A DNA stretch of 13,852 bases from the NCBI GenBank assembly GCA_913054055.1, contig CAJXIT010000052.1:1-13852 (forward strand), read 5' to 3'. The position numbers and the translations under genes are program-made. The notes under the pieces were generated by a model. That model was not told where the DNA came from. It saw only the letters and a list, made by a program, of their open reading frames with translations, and did no database searches. Each line of letters starts with the position of its first letter. Position 1 is the stretch's first letter. The DNA is from an uncultured Thalassolituus sp. (GTDB lineage: Bacteria; Pseudomonadota; Gammaproteobacteria; Pseudomonadales; Oceanobacteraceae). Positions 1-6,189 of this stretch are shown piece after piece.

Positions 1-70
1 CCTATATAACCCTATTATCGTGTTTACCGTATTTAATAAATCTAATAGATAGATTAGGAGCAATACTCTT

Positions 71-751
71 ATGGACCAACAAACCCTTAGTCAACCACAG
101 GTTATGACCTCTGATACCCAAAAGGTATTACGTAACACCTATATGCTACTTGCTATGACCCTTGCATTTAGTGCCGTGACTGCTGGTATCTCCATGGCTG
201 CAGGCATTGGCTATGGCGCATCAATGATTATGTCGCTTGCTTCGCTTGCCATTGTATTCTTTGTTTTACCTAAAGTAGCTAACTCTGCGATGGGCTTGCC
301 GGTTGTATTTTTATTCACAGGTCTTTTAGGCGCCTCTTTGGGCCCTATCTTAAACCGCTATCTTGCAATGCAAGGCGGTACAGAAATCGTAATGCAAGCA
401 CTTGGTGGCACAGCGGTTATTTTCTTTGCCCTTTCTGCTTACGTTACCACCACTAAGAAAGACTTCACGTTCATGCGTGGGTTCTTGTTCACTGGTCTGA
501 TTCTTGTGATTGTAGGCGCCATCGGCTCTATGATTGCTTCTTACTTCTTTGGTGTAGACGTTTCTTCGTTCTCATTGATGATTTCAGGTGCCGTTGTACT
601 GCTAATGTCTGGTTTCATTCTATATGATACAAGCAGCATCATCCGTGGTGAGCAAACCAACTACATCATGGCGACTGTTGGCCTATACCTGAACATTTAC
701 AACCTGTTCACTAGCCTACTTCACATTTTAGGCGCCATGAACGACGACTAA
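71..751 (+). CDS. yccA: YccA-type Bax inhibitor-1 (TMBIM) family membrane protein
   Basis: Inner-membrane protein of the BI-1/YccA family. E. coli YccA binds the FtsH protease and restrains its degradation of membrane proteins; related BsYetJ is a pH-sensitive calcium leak channel. The 226 residues give seven hydrophobic segments (about 24-44, 47-66, 76-96, 107-125, 135-158, 165-184, 199-221). Family motifs visible are KVLRNTY (18-24), GPILN (91-95), ALGGTA (110-115) and ETNY-like EQTNY (194-198). The TM6 Asp is present (D186 in LYDTS), but the TM7 Asp of YetJ-like channels is Asn208, so the channel's two-Asp sensor may be incomplete. AGGAG at 56-60 supports the ATG at 71. A TATTAT at 13-18 could be a -10, but its -35 would lie at the window edge. 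In E. coli yccA also neighbours tusE, so linkage to tus genes is conserved. The family call is firm; channel function is not shown. Confidence 0.93.
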   Translation: MDQQTLSQPQVMTSDTQKVLRNTYMLLAMTLAFSAVTAGISMAAGIGYGASMIMSLASLAIVFFVLPKVANSAMGLPVVFLFTGLLGASLGPILNRYLAMQGGTEIVMQALGGTAVIFFALSAYVTTTKKDFTFMRGFLFTGLILVIVGAIGSMIASYFFGVDVSSFSLMISGAVVLLMSGFILYDTSSIIRGEQTNYIMATVGLYLNIYNLFTSLLHILGAMNDD

Positions 752-778
752 TTAGCCATCCAGCTAATCAGCGCAAAC

Positions 779-812
779 AAAGGGTTTCTTTAACGAGAAA
801 CCCTTTTTTTTT
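779..812 (+). terminator. Intrinsic terminator after yccA
   Basis: AGGGTTTCT (781-789) pairs perfectly with AGAAACCCT (796-804). A T-G wobble can close the stem further, leaving the loop TAAC (791-794). A run of nine T (804-812) follows, with flanking A-T pairs at the base. It sits 28 bases after the yccA stop and 18 bases before the tusD ATG, so it should largely separate yccA from tus transcription. Confidence 0.9.
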
Positions 813-814
813 AT

Positions 815-823
815 TGCTACAAT
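815..823 (+). promoter_or_regulatory. Extended -10 promoter element for the tus operon
   Basis: TGCTACAAT matches the extended -10 form TGnTATAAT, with five of six hexamer bases. If the last T (823) is -7, +1 falls on base 830, the A of the tusD ATG. The -35 window (795-800, GAGAAA) is poor and lies inside the terminator stem, which is tolerable for an extended -10 promoter. Placement is inferred from consensus only. Confidence 0.5.
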
Positions 824-829
824 TGCCCC

Positions 830-1219
830 ATGAATGTATCCCTACTGATATTATCCGAACCCTACTCCAGCCAAAGCAGTTTGAGCGCCTTGAAATACGC
901 CAAGGCTGCCATAGAAGCCGGCCACGGCATTACCCGTGTATTTTTTTACAATAACGGCGTACACACGGGTTCTAGCATACAAACACCTCAGCAAGATGAG
1001 ATTAACGTTCAGCAGGAATGGAAGTCATTGGCACTTGAACACAAGCTTGACCTGGTGATCTGCATTGCCGCCGCCCTAAAGCGTGGCAACCTAACCTTAG
1101 ATGAAGCCAATCGATACGATCGAGAGCAATACAATATTGAAGCCCCGTTTGAACTGTCAGGGCTTGGTCAACTGCTAGACGCGCAATTAAACAGTGATCA
1201 AATGATCACGTTCGCTTAG
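830..1219 (+). CDS. tusD: TusD, sulfurtransferase subunit of the tRNA 2-thiouridine relay
   Basis: DsrE-family subunit of the cytoplasmic TusBCD complex. It takes persulfide sulfur from TusA and passes it to TusE, which feeds MnmA for 2-thiolation of wobble uridine (mnm5s2U34) in Lys, Glu and Gln tRNAs. The 129 residues match the family's usual length. The acceptor Cys is present: C78 in the motif ICIAAALKRG (77-86), the same position as Cys78 of E. coli TusD. The C-terminal LSGLGQL (118-124 region) is also family-typical. The start at 830 aligns with E. coli TusD, yet no Shine-Dalgarno sequence precedes it; the upstream bases are the T-tract, a -10-like element and CCCC. It is the first gene of tusDCBE, followed 15 bases later by tusC. 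A 7-base-arm palindrome (1194-1209) lies at its 3' end. Confidence 0.95.
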   Translation: MNVSLLILSEPYSSQSSLSALKYAKAAIEAGHGITRVFFYNNGVHTGSSIQTPQQDEINVQQEWKSLALEHKLDLVICIAAALKRGNLTLDEANRYDREQYNIEAPFELSGLGQLLDAQLNSDQMITFA

Positions 1220-1234
1220 GATAATAAGAATATT

Positions 1235-1594
1235 ATGACTAAAAACATTCTTGTGATTCAGCGCACCGCTCCATATGGAAGCAGCCTTGCCCGTGAAGGC
1301 ATAGATTATGTTTTAACCAGTGCCGCTTACGATCAAAACATCAGTCTATTATTTTTAGGCGATGGGGTATTTCAATTGCTAGGCAAGCAAGACAGCAAAG
1401 GCATTCAATTAAAAAACCAATTAAGCGCGTTAGAAGTATTACCTCTATACGACATTGAAAACTTATATCTAACTGAAGAAGACTTGGCTGAGCGCAATCT
1501 TTCAAAAGAGCAATTAGGGTTAAGCGTAAACATTATCTCACGCAATGATGTGCACACATTAATTGCCAAGCAAGATCATGTGATGGGTTTCTAA
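1235..1594 (+). CDS. tusC: TusC, subunit of the TusBCD sulfur relay complex
   Basis: DsrF-like subunit of the TusB-TusC-TusD heterohexamer in tRNA 2-thiouridine synthesis; a structural member of the DsrE fold without a known catalytic Cys. The 119 residues equal the length of E. coli TusC. Visible family features are an N-terminal strand followed by APYGSSLAREGID (about 12-24), the GDGVFQLL segment (42-49) and LYDIE (71-75), each recognisable in the E. coli protein. There is no Cys in the chain. An AGGA lies at 1218-1221, somewhat far from the ATG. The TAA stop overlaps the tusB ATG by one base (TAATG), which points to translational coupling and equal subunit supply. Confidence 0.94.
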   Translation: MTKNILVIQRTAPYGSSLAREGIDYVLTSAAYDQNISLLFLGDGVFQLLGKQDSKGIQLKNQLSALEVLPLYDIENLYLTEEDLAERNLSKEQLGLSVNIISRNDVHTLIAKQDHVMGF

Positions 1595-1875
1595 TGCTGC
1601 ATTTAATTCAAAAAAGCCCATTTCAAAATCAAAGTCTGCAAGACTGCTTAAACATTGCATCCATAGATGATCAGTTTTTATTAATGCAAGACGGGGTTTA
1701 TGCTTTACAAAAACCCGACTTCATCAATCTGTATCAAAACATATTTGTACTGGAAGAAGATTTAAAAGCCAGAGGCTTACAACTTGATGATACTCACAAA
1801 CATGTCAAAGCCATTGATTACGCTGAATTTGTTAGACTGACACTTAATACAGATAAAACCTTAAGCTGGTATTGA
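1594..1875 (+). CDS. tusB: TusB, subunit of the TusBCD sulfur relay complex
   Basis: DsrH-like third subunit of the TusBCD complex. The 93 residues compare with about 95 in E. coli. Recognisable features are the MLHLIQKSPF start, the LLMQDGVYAL strand-turn (about 29-38), LEEDLKARGL (53-62), and IDYAEFVRLT (74-83) near the C-terminus ending in SWY. The only Cys lies near residue 19 in the N-terminal helix region. The start codon shares its A with the tusC stop. The TGA stop is followed by one sense codon and then the tusE ATG in the same reading frame, so the junction reads TGA-TAC-ATG. Assignment rests on both sequence resemblance and operon position. Confidence 0.92.
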   Translation: MLHLIQKSPFQNQSLQDCLNIASIDDQFLLMQDGVYALQKPDFINLYQNIFVLEEDLKARGLQLDDTHKHVKAIDYAEFVRLTLNTDKTLSWY

Positions 1876-1878
1876 TAC

Positions 1879-2196
1879 ATGCAAAGCGATTTAACATTTG
1901 ATAAAGAAGGTTTTTTAACCAGCCTCGAGCTTTGGGATGAAAACGTGGCTAGCTCTATAGCTGAAAAAGAAGGTATTCAACTGACTAAAGAACATTTTGA
2001 TGTGATTTATTTATTGAGAGACTTTTATCAAAAACATGAAGTAGCACCGGCCAATCGCCCATTGGTAAAACTGGTAAAAACTCAAATCAGCGAAGATAAA
2101 GGCAACAGTATTTATTTAATGACACTGTTCCCCGAAAGCCCTGCAAAAATTGGGGCGAAGATTGCAGGCCTACCTAAGCCGCCAAATTGTTTATAA
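1879..2196 (+). CDS. tusE: TusE, sulfur carrier between TusBCD and MnmA
   Basis: DsrC/TusE family protein that accepts persulfide from TusD on a flexible C-terminal arm and delivers it to the tRNA thiouridylase MnmA. The 105 residues end in GLPKPPNCL, the family's hallmark tail with the reactive penultimate Cys (C104). It is the only Cys in the protein. Dissimilatory DsrC has a second Cys about ten residues upstream; here that position is Lys94, so this is the TusE type and not a sulfite-reductase partner. Other family landmarks are KEGIQLTKEHFDVI (30-43), LRDFY (46-50) and DKGNSIYL (73-80). The N-terminus is a few residues shorter than in E. coli. It completes tusDCBE, three bases after tusB. 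Confidence 0.95.
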   Translation: MQSDLTFDKEGFLTSLELWDENVASSIAEKEGIQLTKEHFDVIYLLRDFYQKHEVAPANRPLVKLVKTQISEDKGNSIYLMTLFPESPAKIGAKIAGLPKPPNCL

Positions 2197-2257
2197 ATAC
2201 ATATTCATTCTCTAACGTAGTTTTTTATTAAATTAGAGTAAATAAAAGAAAATACTT

Positions 2258-3253
2258 ATGACCGTTGAACACCCCTTTGCACAGTACGTTCGCATTTTAG
2301 GCAAGGGCCGAAAAGGCACTCGCTCTTTAACATATGAAGAAGCACTAGCGGCCATGGGCCACATTTTACGCGGTGAAACTGAAGACGTGCAACTTGGCGC
2401 GTTTATGATGCTACTGCGCGTAAAAGAAGAAAATGCAGATGAACTGGCTGGCTTTACTAAAGCCACTAAACATCACATACAAGATCGCATTCCTAGCAGC
2501 CTCAAGGCAGACTTAGACTGGTCTAGCTATGCAGGCAAACGCCGCCAATTGCCTTGGTACATATTGGCTGCACTGACACTTGCTGATAATGGCATTCGTG
2601 TTTTTATGCATGGGGCTGACGGCCACACTGAAGGTCGCATTTACACCAGCCAGGTGCTTGACCACCTGGGCATATCAAAAGCACAAAACTGGGAAGACGT
2701 TGAGCGCCAACTAGATGCTTCTTCATTTAGCTTTTTATCTATGGAGCATCTGTGCCCAGAACTACAATCGATTATTGATTTACGCAACACCTTTGGCTTG
2801 CGCTCACCTGTTCACAGCTTTTCTCGCTTACTGAACCCGCTAGATTGTGATTATGTATCACAAGGTGTGTTTCACCCTGGCTATGGCCCTAGCCATCAAC
2901 ACGGAGCCAAGCTGCTTGGGTACAAACGCCTATCCATTCTTAAAGGCGAAGGCGGCGAATGTGAAGCCAACCCGGATTCCGTAATGAAAATGCACCACTG
3001 TTTTGGTGATGAATTAATCGAAGAAGAATGGCCATCTATTTTCCCTAGACGACATGTAAAACCAAGTGAATTGGTACTGGATGATCTAAACAAATTATGG
3101 AAAGGTGAACTAGATAACGAGTACGCTGAAGGCGCTGTATTAGGCACCCTAGCTTATATTGCTCGCTTAATGGGGAAAGCAGACACCTTTGAAGCATGCA
3201 TGCAGCAAGCTAAGCTATGGTGGGATAATCGAGACCTCACAAGAATTCGCTGA
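2258..3253 (+). CDS. ybiB: TrpD2/YbiB-type glycosyltransferase-fold protein, likely nucleic-acid binding
   Basis: 331-residue protein with the anthranilate phosphoribosyltransferase (TrpD) fold. The N-terminal helical domain is recognisable by GKGRKGTRSLTYEEA (15-29) and VQLGAFMMLLRVKEE (44-58). Homologue E. coli YbiB (TrpD2) binds nucleic acid non-specifically and lacks TrpD activity; E. coli ybiB is part of the LexA regulon. Here the substrate-binding GTGGD loop of true TrpD is replaced by the basic YAGKRRQLPW (91-100), which argues against anthranilate phosphoribosyl transfer and agrees with the YbiB group. No CTG-N10-CAG LexA box is visible in the 61 bases upstream. The gene lies 61 bases after tusE, probably co-transcribed, since no clear terminator intervenes. 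It has only a weak AAAGAAA ribosome site. Family call good; role unknown. Confidence 0.82.
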   Translation: MTVEHPFAQYVRILGKGRKGTRSLTYEEALAAMGHILRGETEDVQLGAFMMLLRVKEENADELAGFTKATKHHIQDRIPSSLKADLDWSSYAGKRRQLPWYILAALTLADNGIRVFMHGADGHTEGRIYTSQVLDHLGISKAQNWEDVERQLDASSFSFLSMEHLCPELQSIIDLRNTFGLRSPVHSFSRLLNPLDCDYVSQGVFHPGYGPSHQHGAKLLGYKRLSILKGEGGECEANPDSVMKMHHCFGDELIEEEWPSIFPRRHVKPSELVLDDLNKLWKGELDNEYAEGAVLGTLAYIARLMGKADTFEACMQQAKLWWDNRDLTRIR

Positions 3254-3280
3254 TCAACGCCACTTGCAATCAATAGAGCG

Positions 3281-3305
3281 CTAGGGTGTTAACTAAACAC
3301 CCTAG
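3281..3305. terminator. Hairpin at the ybiB/murB convergence
   Basis: CTAGGGTGTT (3281-3290) is an exact inverse complement of AACACCCTAG (3296-3305), with a five-base loop AACTA. The ten-pair stem lies between two converging genes and covers the last five or so codons and the stop of murB. Neither strand has a T-run after it, so termination efficiency is doubtful. It may be a weak bidirectional terminator or a 3'-end stabiliser. Confidence 0.5.
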
Positions 3306-4296
3306 GTTCTTGTTCCAGCTCAATGCCGTACTCCCCTTTTACTTGCCTTTTAATTTCGTTAGCCGCGGCTTCCACATCCACACACGTGCCACCATGATTA
3401 ACCAATACCAAAGCTTGCTTGTCATGAACGGATACCGAACCAAAAGATTTACCTTTCAACCCCAACTGATCAATAAGCCAACCGGCAGGTAGTTTAACGG
3501 AATTCGATTGCGGGTAATTTGGAATATCAGGATTTGCCTGCTGGATGGTTTCGAATTTTTCTAGTGAAACCACAGGGTTCTTAAAAAAAGAACCCGCATT
3601 AGGCAGCTTACTTGGCTCAGGTAATTTACTTTGCCTTACCTCAACCACCCATTGTGAAAGTTGCAGGGGTGTAGGCATGCCCTGCTCACTGGCCATTGAA
3701 TTCAAAGGTGCATAGCCCACTTGGACATTAGCCTGTTTGGACAATTTAAACTCTACTGATGTAATCAAGGTTTGATTATTAAGTGCCTGCTTAAAGATGC
3801 TTTCGCGGTATGAAAAATCACAATCATCAGCATCTAGGGTAAAGGTTTCGCCGGTTTCAAGATAGACACCATGTACTCGTTGAATCACGTCTTTTACTTC
3901 AACACCGTAGGCTCCGATATTCTGTACTGGCGCCGCCCCAACTGTACCAGGAATATAAGATAGGTTCTCTAAACCGAACCAGCCTTTGTTTAAGCAAAAT
4001 AGAACAAAAGCATGCCACTCAAAGCCAGCATCCACTTCAATAGTGACCGCTTCATTGGTTTCTGAAAGCAGCTTGTACTGGGAGGCCGTATACTTGAGTA
4101 CCAACCCCGAAATACGATCAGCCATCACAACATTGCTGCCACCACCCAACACTTTCACAGCAAGATCGTGCTGCTTGGCGTACGACAATGCGTTGCGTAC
4201 GTCATCTATTGTTACGGCATCAACAAAATAATCCGCCATAGAATCAATGGCCAAAGTATTAAGTGATTTTAATGAGTGCTTTTGGATCAAATTCAT
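3289..4296 (-). CDS. murB: UDP-N-acetylenolpyruvoylglucosamine reductase (MurB, type I)
   Basis: Cytoplasmic FAD enzyme that reduces UDP-GlcNAc-enolpyruvate with NADPH to UDP-MurNAc, the second committed step of peptidoglycan synthesis. The 335 residues fit the E. coli-like type I class. FAD-binding signatures are GGGSN (51-55) and the glycine-rich PGTVGAAPVQNIGAYG (116-131). The catalytic trio is intact: Arg164 in YRES, Ser236 in GSFFKNP (the proton donor, Ser229 in E. coli), and Glu330 near the C-terminus (Glu325 in E. coli). Type I Tyr195 in VGYAPL is also present. The ATG overlaps the stop of the upstream phosphatase gene (TAATG), so the pair is translationally coupled. The stop codon lies inside a ten-pair hairpin. 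Confidence 0.97.
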   Translation of the reverse strand: MNLIQKHSLKSLNTLAIDSMADYFVDAVTIDDVRNALSYAKQHDLAVKVLGGGSNVVMADRISGLVLKYTASQYKLLSETNEAVTIEVDAGFEWHAFVLFCLNKGWFGLENLSYIPGTVGAAPVQNIGAYGVEVKDVIQRVHGVYLETGETFTLDADDCDFSYRESIFKQALNNQTLITSVEFKLSKQANVQVGYAPLNSMASEQGMPTPLQLSQWVVEVRQSKLPEPSKLPNAGSFFKNPVVSLEKFETIQQANPDIPNYPQSNSVKLPAGWLIDQLGLKGKSFGSVSVHDKQALVLVNHGGTCVDVEAAANEIKRQVKGEYGIELEQEPRVFS

Positions 4297-4751
4297 TACT
4301 TGCTTACACTCTTTAAAAATTGCTCACAGGCATCTTCTAACAAATCTAGTACCAATTCAAAACCCTCTTCTTCACCGTAATAAGGGTCTGGCACTTCAGA
4401 CCGTCCCATGGTGCCGTACTGTTGAAGAAATAATTCAAGTTTTGCCTTAGACCCTGATGACTGAATACTCTGCAAGTGATCATAATTCGCCTGATCCATT
4501 GCAAATATATAATCAAAATCCTGAAAATCAGACGAGATGGCTTTACGGGCTTTTAAGTCTGACATATCGATACCACGATTTAATGCGGCCTGCTGGCTTC
4601 GTGGGTCTGGGGCTTTCCCTATGTGGTAGGCGGCCGTGCCAGCACTATCAATCGATAGATCTACCCCTGCATCAGCAGCCACTTTTCGCATCACAGCCTC
4701 AGCGGTTGGCGAACGGCAAATATTGCCCAAACATACAAATAAAACTTTCAT
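4296..4751 (-). CDS. Low-molecular-weight protein-tyrosine phosphatase
   Basis: Class II (LMW) protein-tyrosine phosphatase, cytoplasmic; in bacteria such enzymes often dephosphorylate BY-kinases or envelope/polysaccharide proteins. With start at 4751 it has 151 residues. The P-loop nucleophile C7 and R13 lie in CLGNICRSP (7-15), immediately after MKVLFV. The general-acid Asp is D122 in the DPYY motif (122-125), and SAGT (36-39) is typical. The frame extends 20 codons upstream to an ATG at 4811, but the family begins right at MKVLFVC; an ATG at 4760 is another possibility. Neither has a strong ribosome site. In Pseudomonas a ptpA-like gene also lies between kdsB and murB, so the ptp-murB order is conserved. 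No BY-kinase is in this window, so the substrate is unknown. Confidence 0.92.
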   Translation of the reverse strand: MKVLFVCLGNICRSPTAEAVMRKVAADAGVDLSIDSAGTAAYHIGKAPDPRSQQAALNRGIDMSDLKARKAISSDFQDFDYIFAMDQANYDHLQSIQSSGSKAKLELFLQQYGTMGRSEVPDPYYGEEEGFELVLDLLEDACEQFLKSVSK

Positions 4752-4834
4752 AACAATCATTACCGCTTTGATAAGTGTATTTTCGGCAATGCATGGCCGC
4801 TGAGCAAGCAAAACCCATAAAAACCTGCATATTT

Positions 4835-5989
4835 ATGCAAAAAATTAGAGCTGGCAAACAATATGCTTACACATATGCAATAGCGACTCATAAAGCAGAG
4901 TCTTTACCTAACTGGCAATTAACTATTTTAACAGCGTTAAGTGTTCTCATTATGATTAATCGACCACAACTTATGAAGCATCAAGCTACCCTTAAAAGCG
5001 ACGGCGCCAGCGAGAAGCTTAAGGGTAAAACCGTGCTACAAGAAGCGTCTCAGATCTTAAGCTTTCAACCTAACTTTAAACCCAATCCTGAGAACAACCC
5101 TGCTCTTAAAGACGTTAAACCAAGCAAAAAACCTAACAATAAAAGCAAGCGCCACTTAAGTGCGTACATACAGTCAGTCAACAAAGAAAAGTCTGACCCT
5201 CAAAGTCAAAGTAAAGCAAGCAAACAAGGCAACACAAAACAAAGTAACAATCAAACAAGCAACCAGCCAAGCTCGCAAAATTATAAACACAGTCAGTTTT
5301 TAATGGGGCTTAACAACCGTATAGCGAAAACAGAAGCCAAACTGGATTCATTAGATTTAAAGCTTGAACAAAGCCTTACTCAAAAAATCGGCTATAAAGA
5401 GCTAGGGCTAACACTGGCATTGTCTTTATTAATTTTCACAAGCCTGGGGCTTGTTTTTACCTCAGCCCCCAATCAAAAATCCAACGGACTTGAGTTTTTA
5501 GATCAGCTTAGCAATCTAAGCACAGAGAAACTTCAAAACTTCAGCCAAAGCTTATCTAGCGCATTGCAACCAAATAATTCAAAGCAGCAAGACTGGCTAA
5601 TTAACACCACAGATTCAATCAGTAACACTAAATATAAATGGCCACTAGAAAGAAAGCCTAAAAGCAAACAATTAAACTACAACACGTTCAAACACGGCAT
5701 AAACTTACAGGCCAAGCTAGGTGATCCGGTGATAGCCATTGACTCTGGCGTGGTGATTTTTAGTGACAACAGCATTGCAGACTATGGAAATTTAATTCTA
5801 ATCCAACACGATAATGACATCATAAGCGTGTACGGAAACAATTATTCAAATTATGTAAAAAAAGGCCAGACAATTAGGAAAGGCGAGCTTATTGCTGCGG
5901 TTGGAGAAACCCATGGCAACCAGCCCCGCCTATATTTTGAATTACGCTACAAAGGCAAGGCTCAAGACCCTTTTTTATACTACCAATAA
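4835..5989 (+). CDS. Membrane-anchored, catalytically degenerate LytM (M23-fold) protein, NlpD/EnvC-like
   Basis: The C-terminal 115 or so residues (about 288-404, counting from a GTG at 4775) form a LytM domain resembling NlpD: AKLGDPVIAIDSGVV (313-327), YGNLILIQHDND (337-348) and ELRYKGKAQDP (389-399). All metal and catalytic positions are replaced: the HxGxD site reads KHGIN (306-310), the His after YG is Asn355, and HxH reads RLY (385-387). This suggests an amidase activator, not a hydrolase. A single clear membrane helix lies at about 209-229 after a short coiled coil (about 179-203), giving a cytoplasmic N-terminus rich in Lys, Asn, Gln and Ser. NlpD is a lipoprotein and EnvC has a cleaved signal, so the layout differs. 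Start uncertain: GTG 4775, ATG 4793, 4835, 4952 and 4973 are in frame and none has a good ribosome site. A weak hydrophobic stretch (about 48-62) would be lost with the later starts. It diverges from the phosphatase gene and converges on ycaR. Confidence 0.72.
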   Translation: MQKIRAGKQYAYTYAIATHKAESLPNWQLTILTALSVLIMINRPQLMKHQATLKSDGASEKLKGKTVLQEASQILSFQPNFKPNPENNPALKDVKPSKKPNNKSKRHLSAYIQSVNKEKSDPQSQSKASKQGNTKQSNNQTSNQPSSQNYKHSQFLMGLNNRIAKTEAKLDSLDLKLEQSLTQKIGYKELGLTLALSLLIFTSLGLVFTSAPNQKSNGLEFLDQLSNLSTEKLQNFSQSLSSALQPNNSKQQDWLINTTDSISNTKYKWPLERKPKSKQLNYNTFKHGINLQAKLGDPVIAIDSGVVIFSDNSIADYGNLILIQHDNDIISVYGNNYSNYVKKGQTIRKGELIAAVGETHGNQPRLYFELRYKGKAQDPFLYYQ

Positions 5990-6000
5990 GCTAGTATTAT

Positions 6001-6189
6001 TTACTTAGCCAGCTTTTCTTCCGTAGTTAAAGGTCGTGCTTTATCAGCCATCATCACGGGAATTTCATCGTCAATGGCATAAGCTACGCCATCAAACTTA
6101 CAAATCAACTCGTTCTGTTCTTTATTGTAATCAAGATTGCCTTTACATAAAGGGCAAACCAATAGCGATAATAATTTTTTATCCATCAT
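6001..6189 (-). CDS. ycaR: Trm112 family small protein (YcaR-like)
   Basis: 62-residue member of the Trm112/UPF0434 family, closely resembling E. coli YcaR, which lies between lpxK and kdsB. The zinc-ribbon-like motif VCPLCKGNL (11-19) has C12 and C15. A single further Cys (C30 in ELICKFDG) matches E. coli, so the four-Cys site of eukaryotic Trm112 is incomplete. Eukaryotic Trm112 activates methyltransferases; the bacterial role is unproven. There are two adjacent ATGs (6189 and 6186). The first 12 or so bases from the second ATG repeat the end of lpxK. It is last in the comEC-lpxK operon, seven bases after lpxK, and the 11-base gap to the converging LytM-like gene leaves no room for a full terminator. 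Confidence 0.9.
   Translation of the reverse strand: MMDKKLLSLLVCPLCKGNLDYNKEQNELICKFDGVAYAIDDEIPVMMADKARPLTTEEKLAK

Noticed and set aside
1194..1209. Palindrome GTGATCA-AA-TGATCAC near the tusC start, considered as a CRP/Vfr-type site.
   Set aside because: The GTGA and TCAC half-sites are eight bases apart, not the six of CRP sites, and it lies within tusD coding sequence with no promoter-like element after it.
1879..2196. DsrC of dissimilatory sulfur metabolism, with tusDCB as dsrEFH.
   Set aside because: Only the penultimate Cys is present, the second DsrC Cys is Lys94, and no dsrAB or other sulfur-oxidation gene is in the window.
2210..2237. CTCTAA...TTAGAG inverted repeat between tusE and ybiB as a terminator.
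   Set aside because: Only six A-T-rich pairs, with a large loop and no T-run after the stem.
2258..3253. Anthranilate phosphoribosyltransferase TrpD.
   Set aside because: The GTGGD substrate loop is absent and no trp genes are nearby; it fits the TrpD2/YbiB group.
4752..4811. Twenty-codon N-terminal extension of the tyrosine phosphatase.
   Set aside because: The family starts at MKVLFVC, right before the P-loop; the extra residues resemble no known leader and would run into the likely divergent promoter region.
4835..5989. Active M23 zinc peptidase.
   Set aside because: The HxGxD and HxH ligand positions read KHGIN and RLY, so no zinc site can form; the domain is annotated as degenerate.
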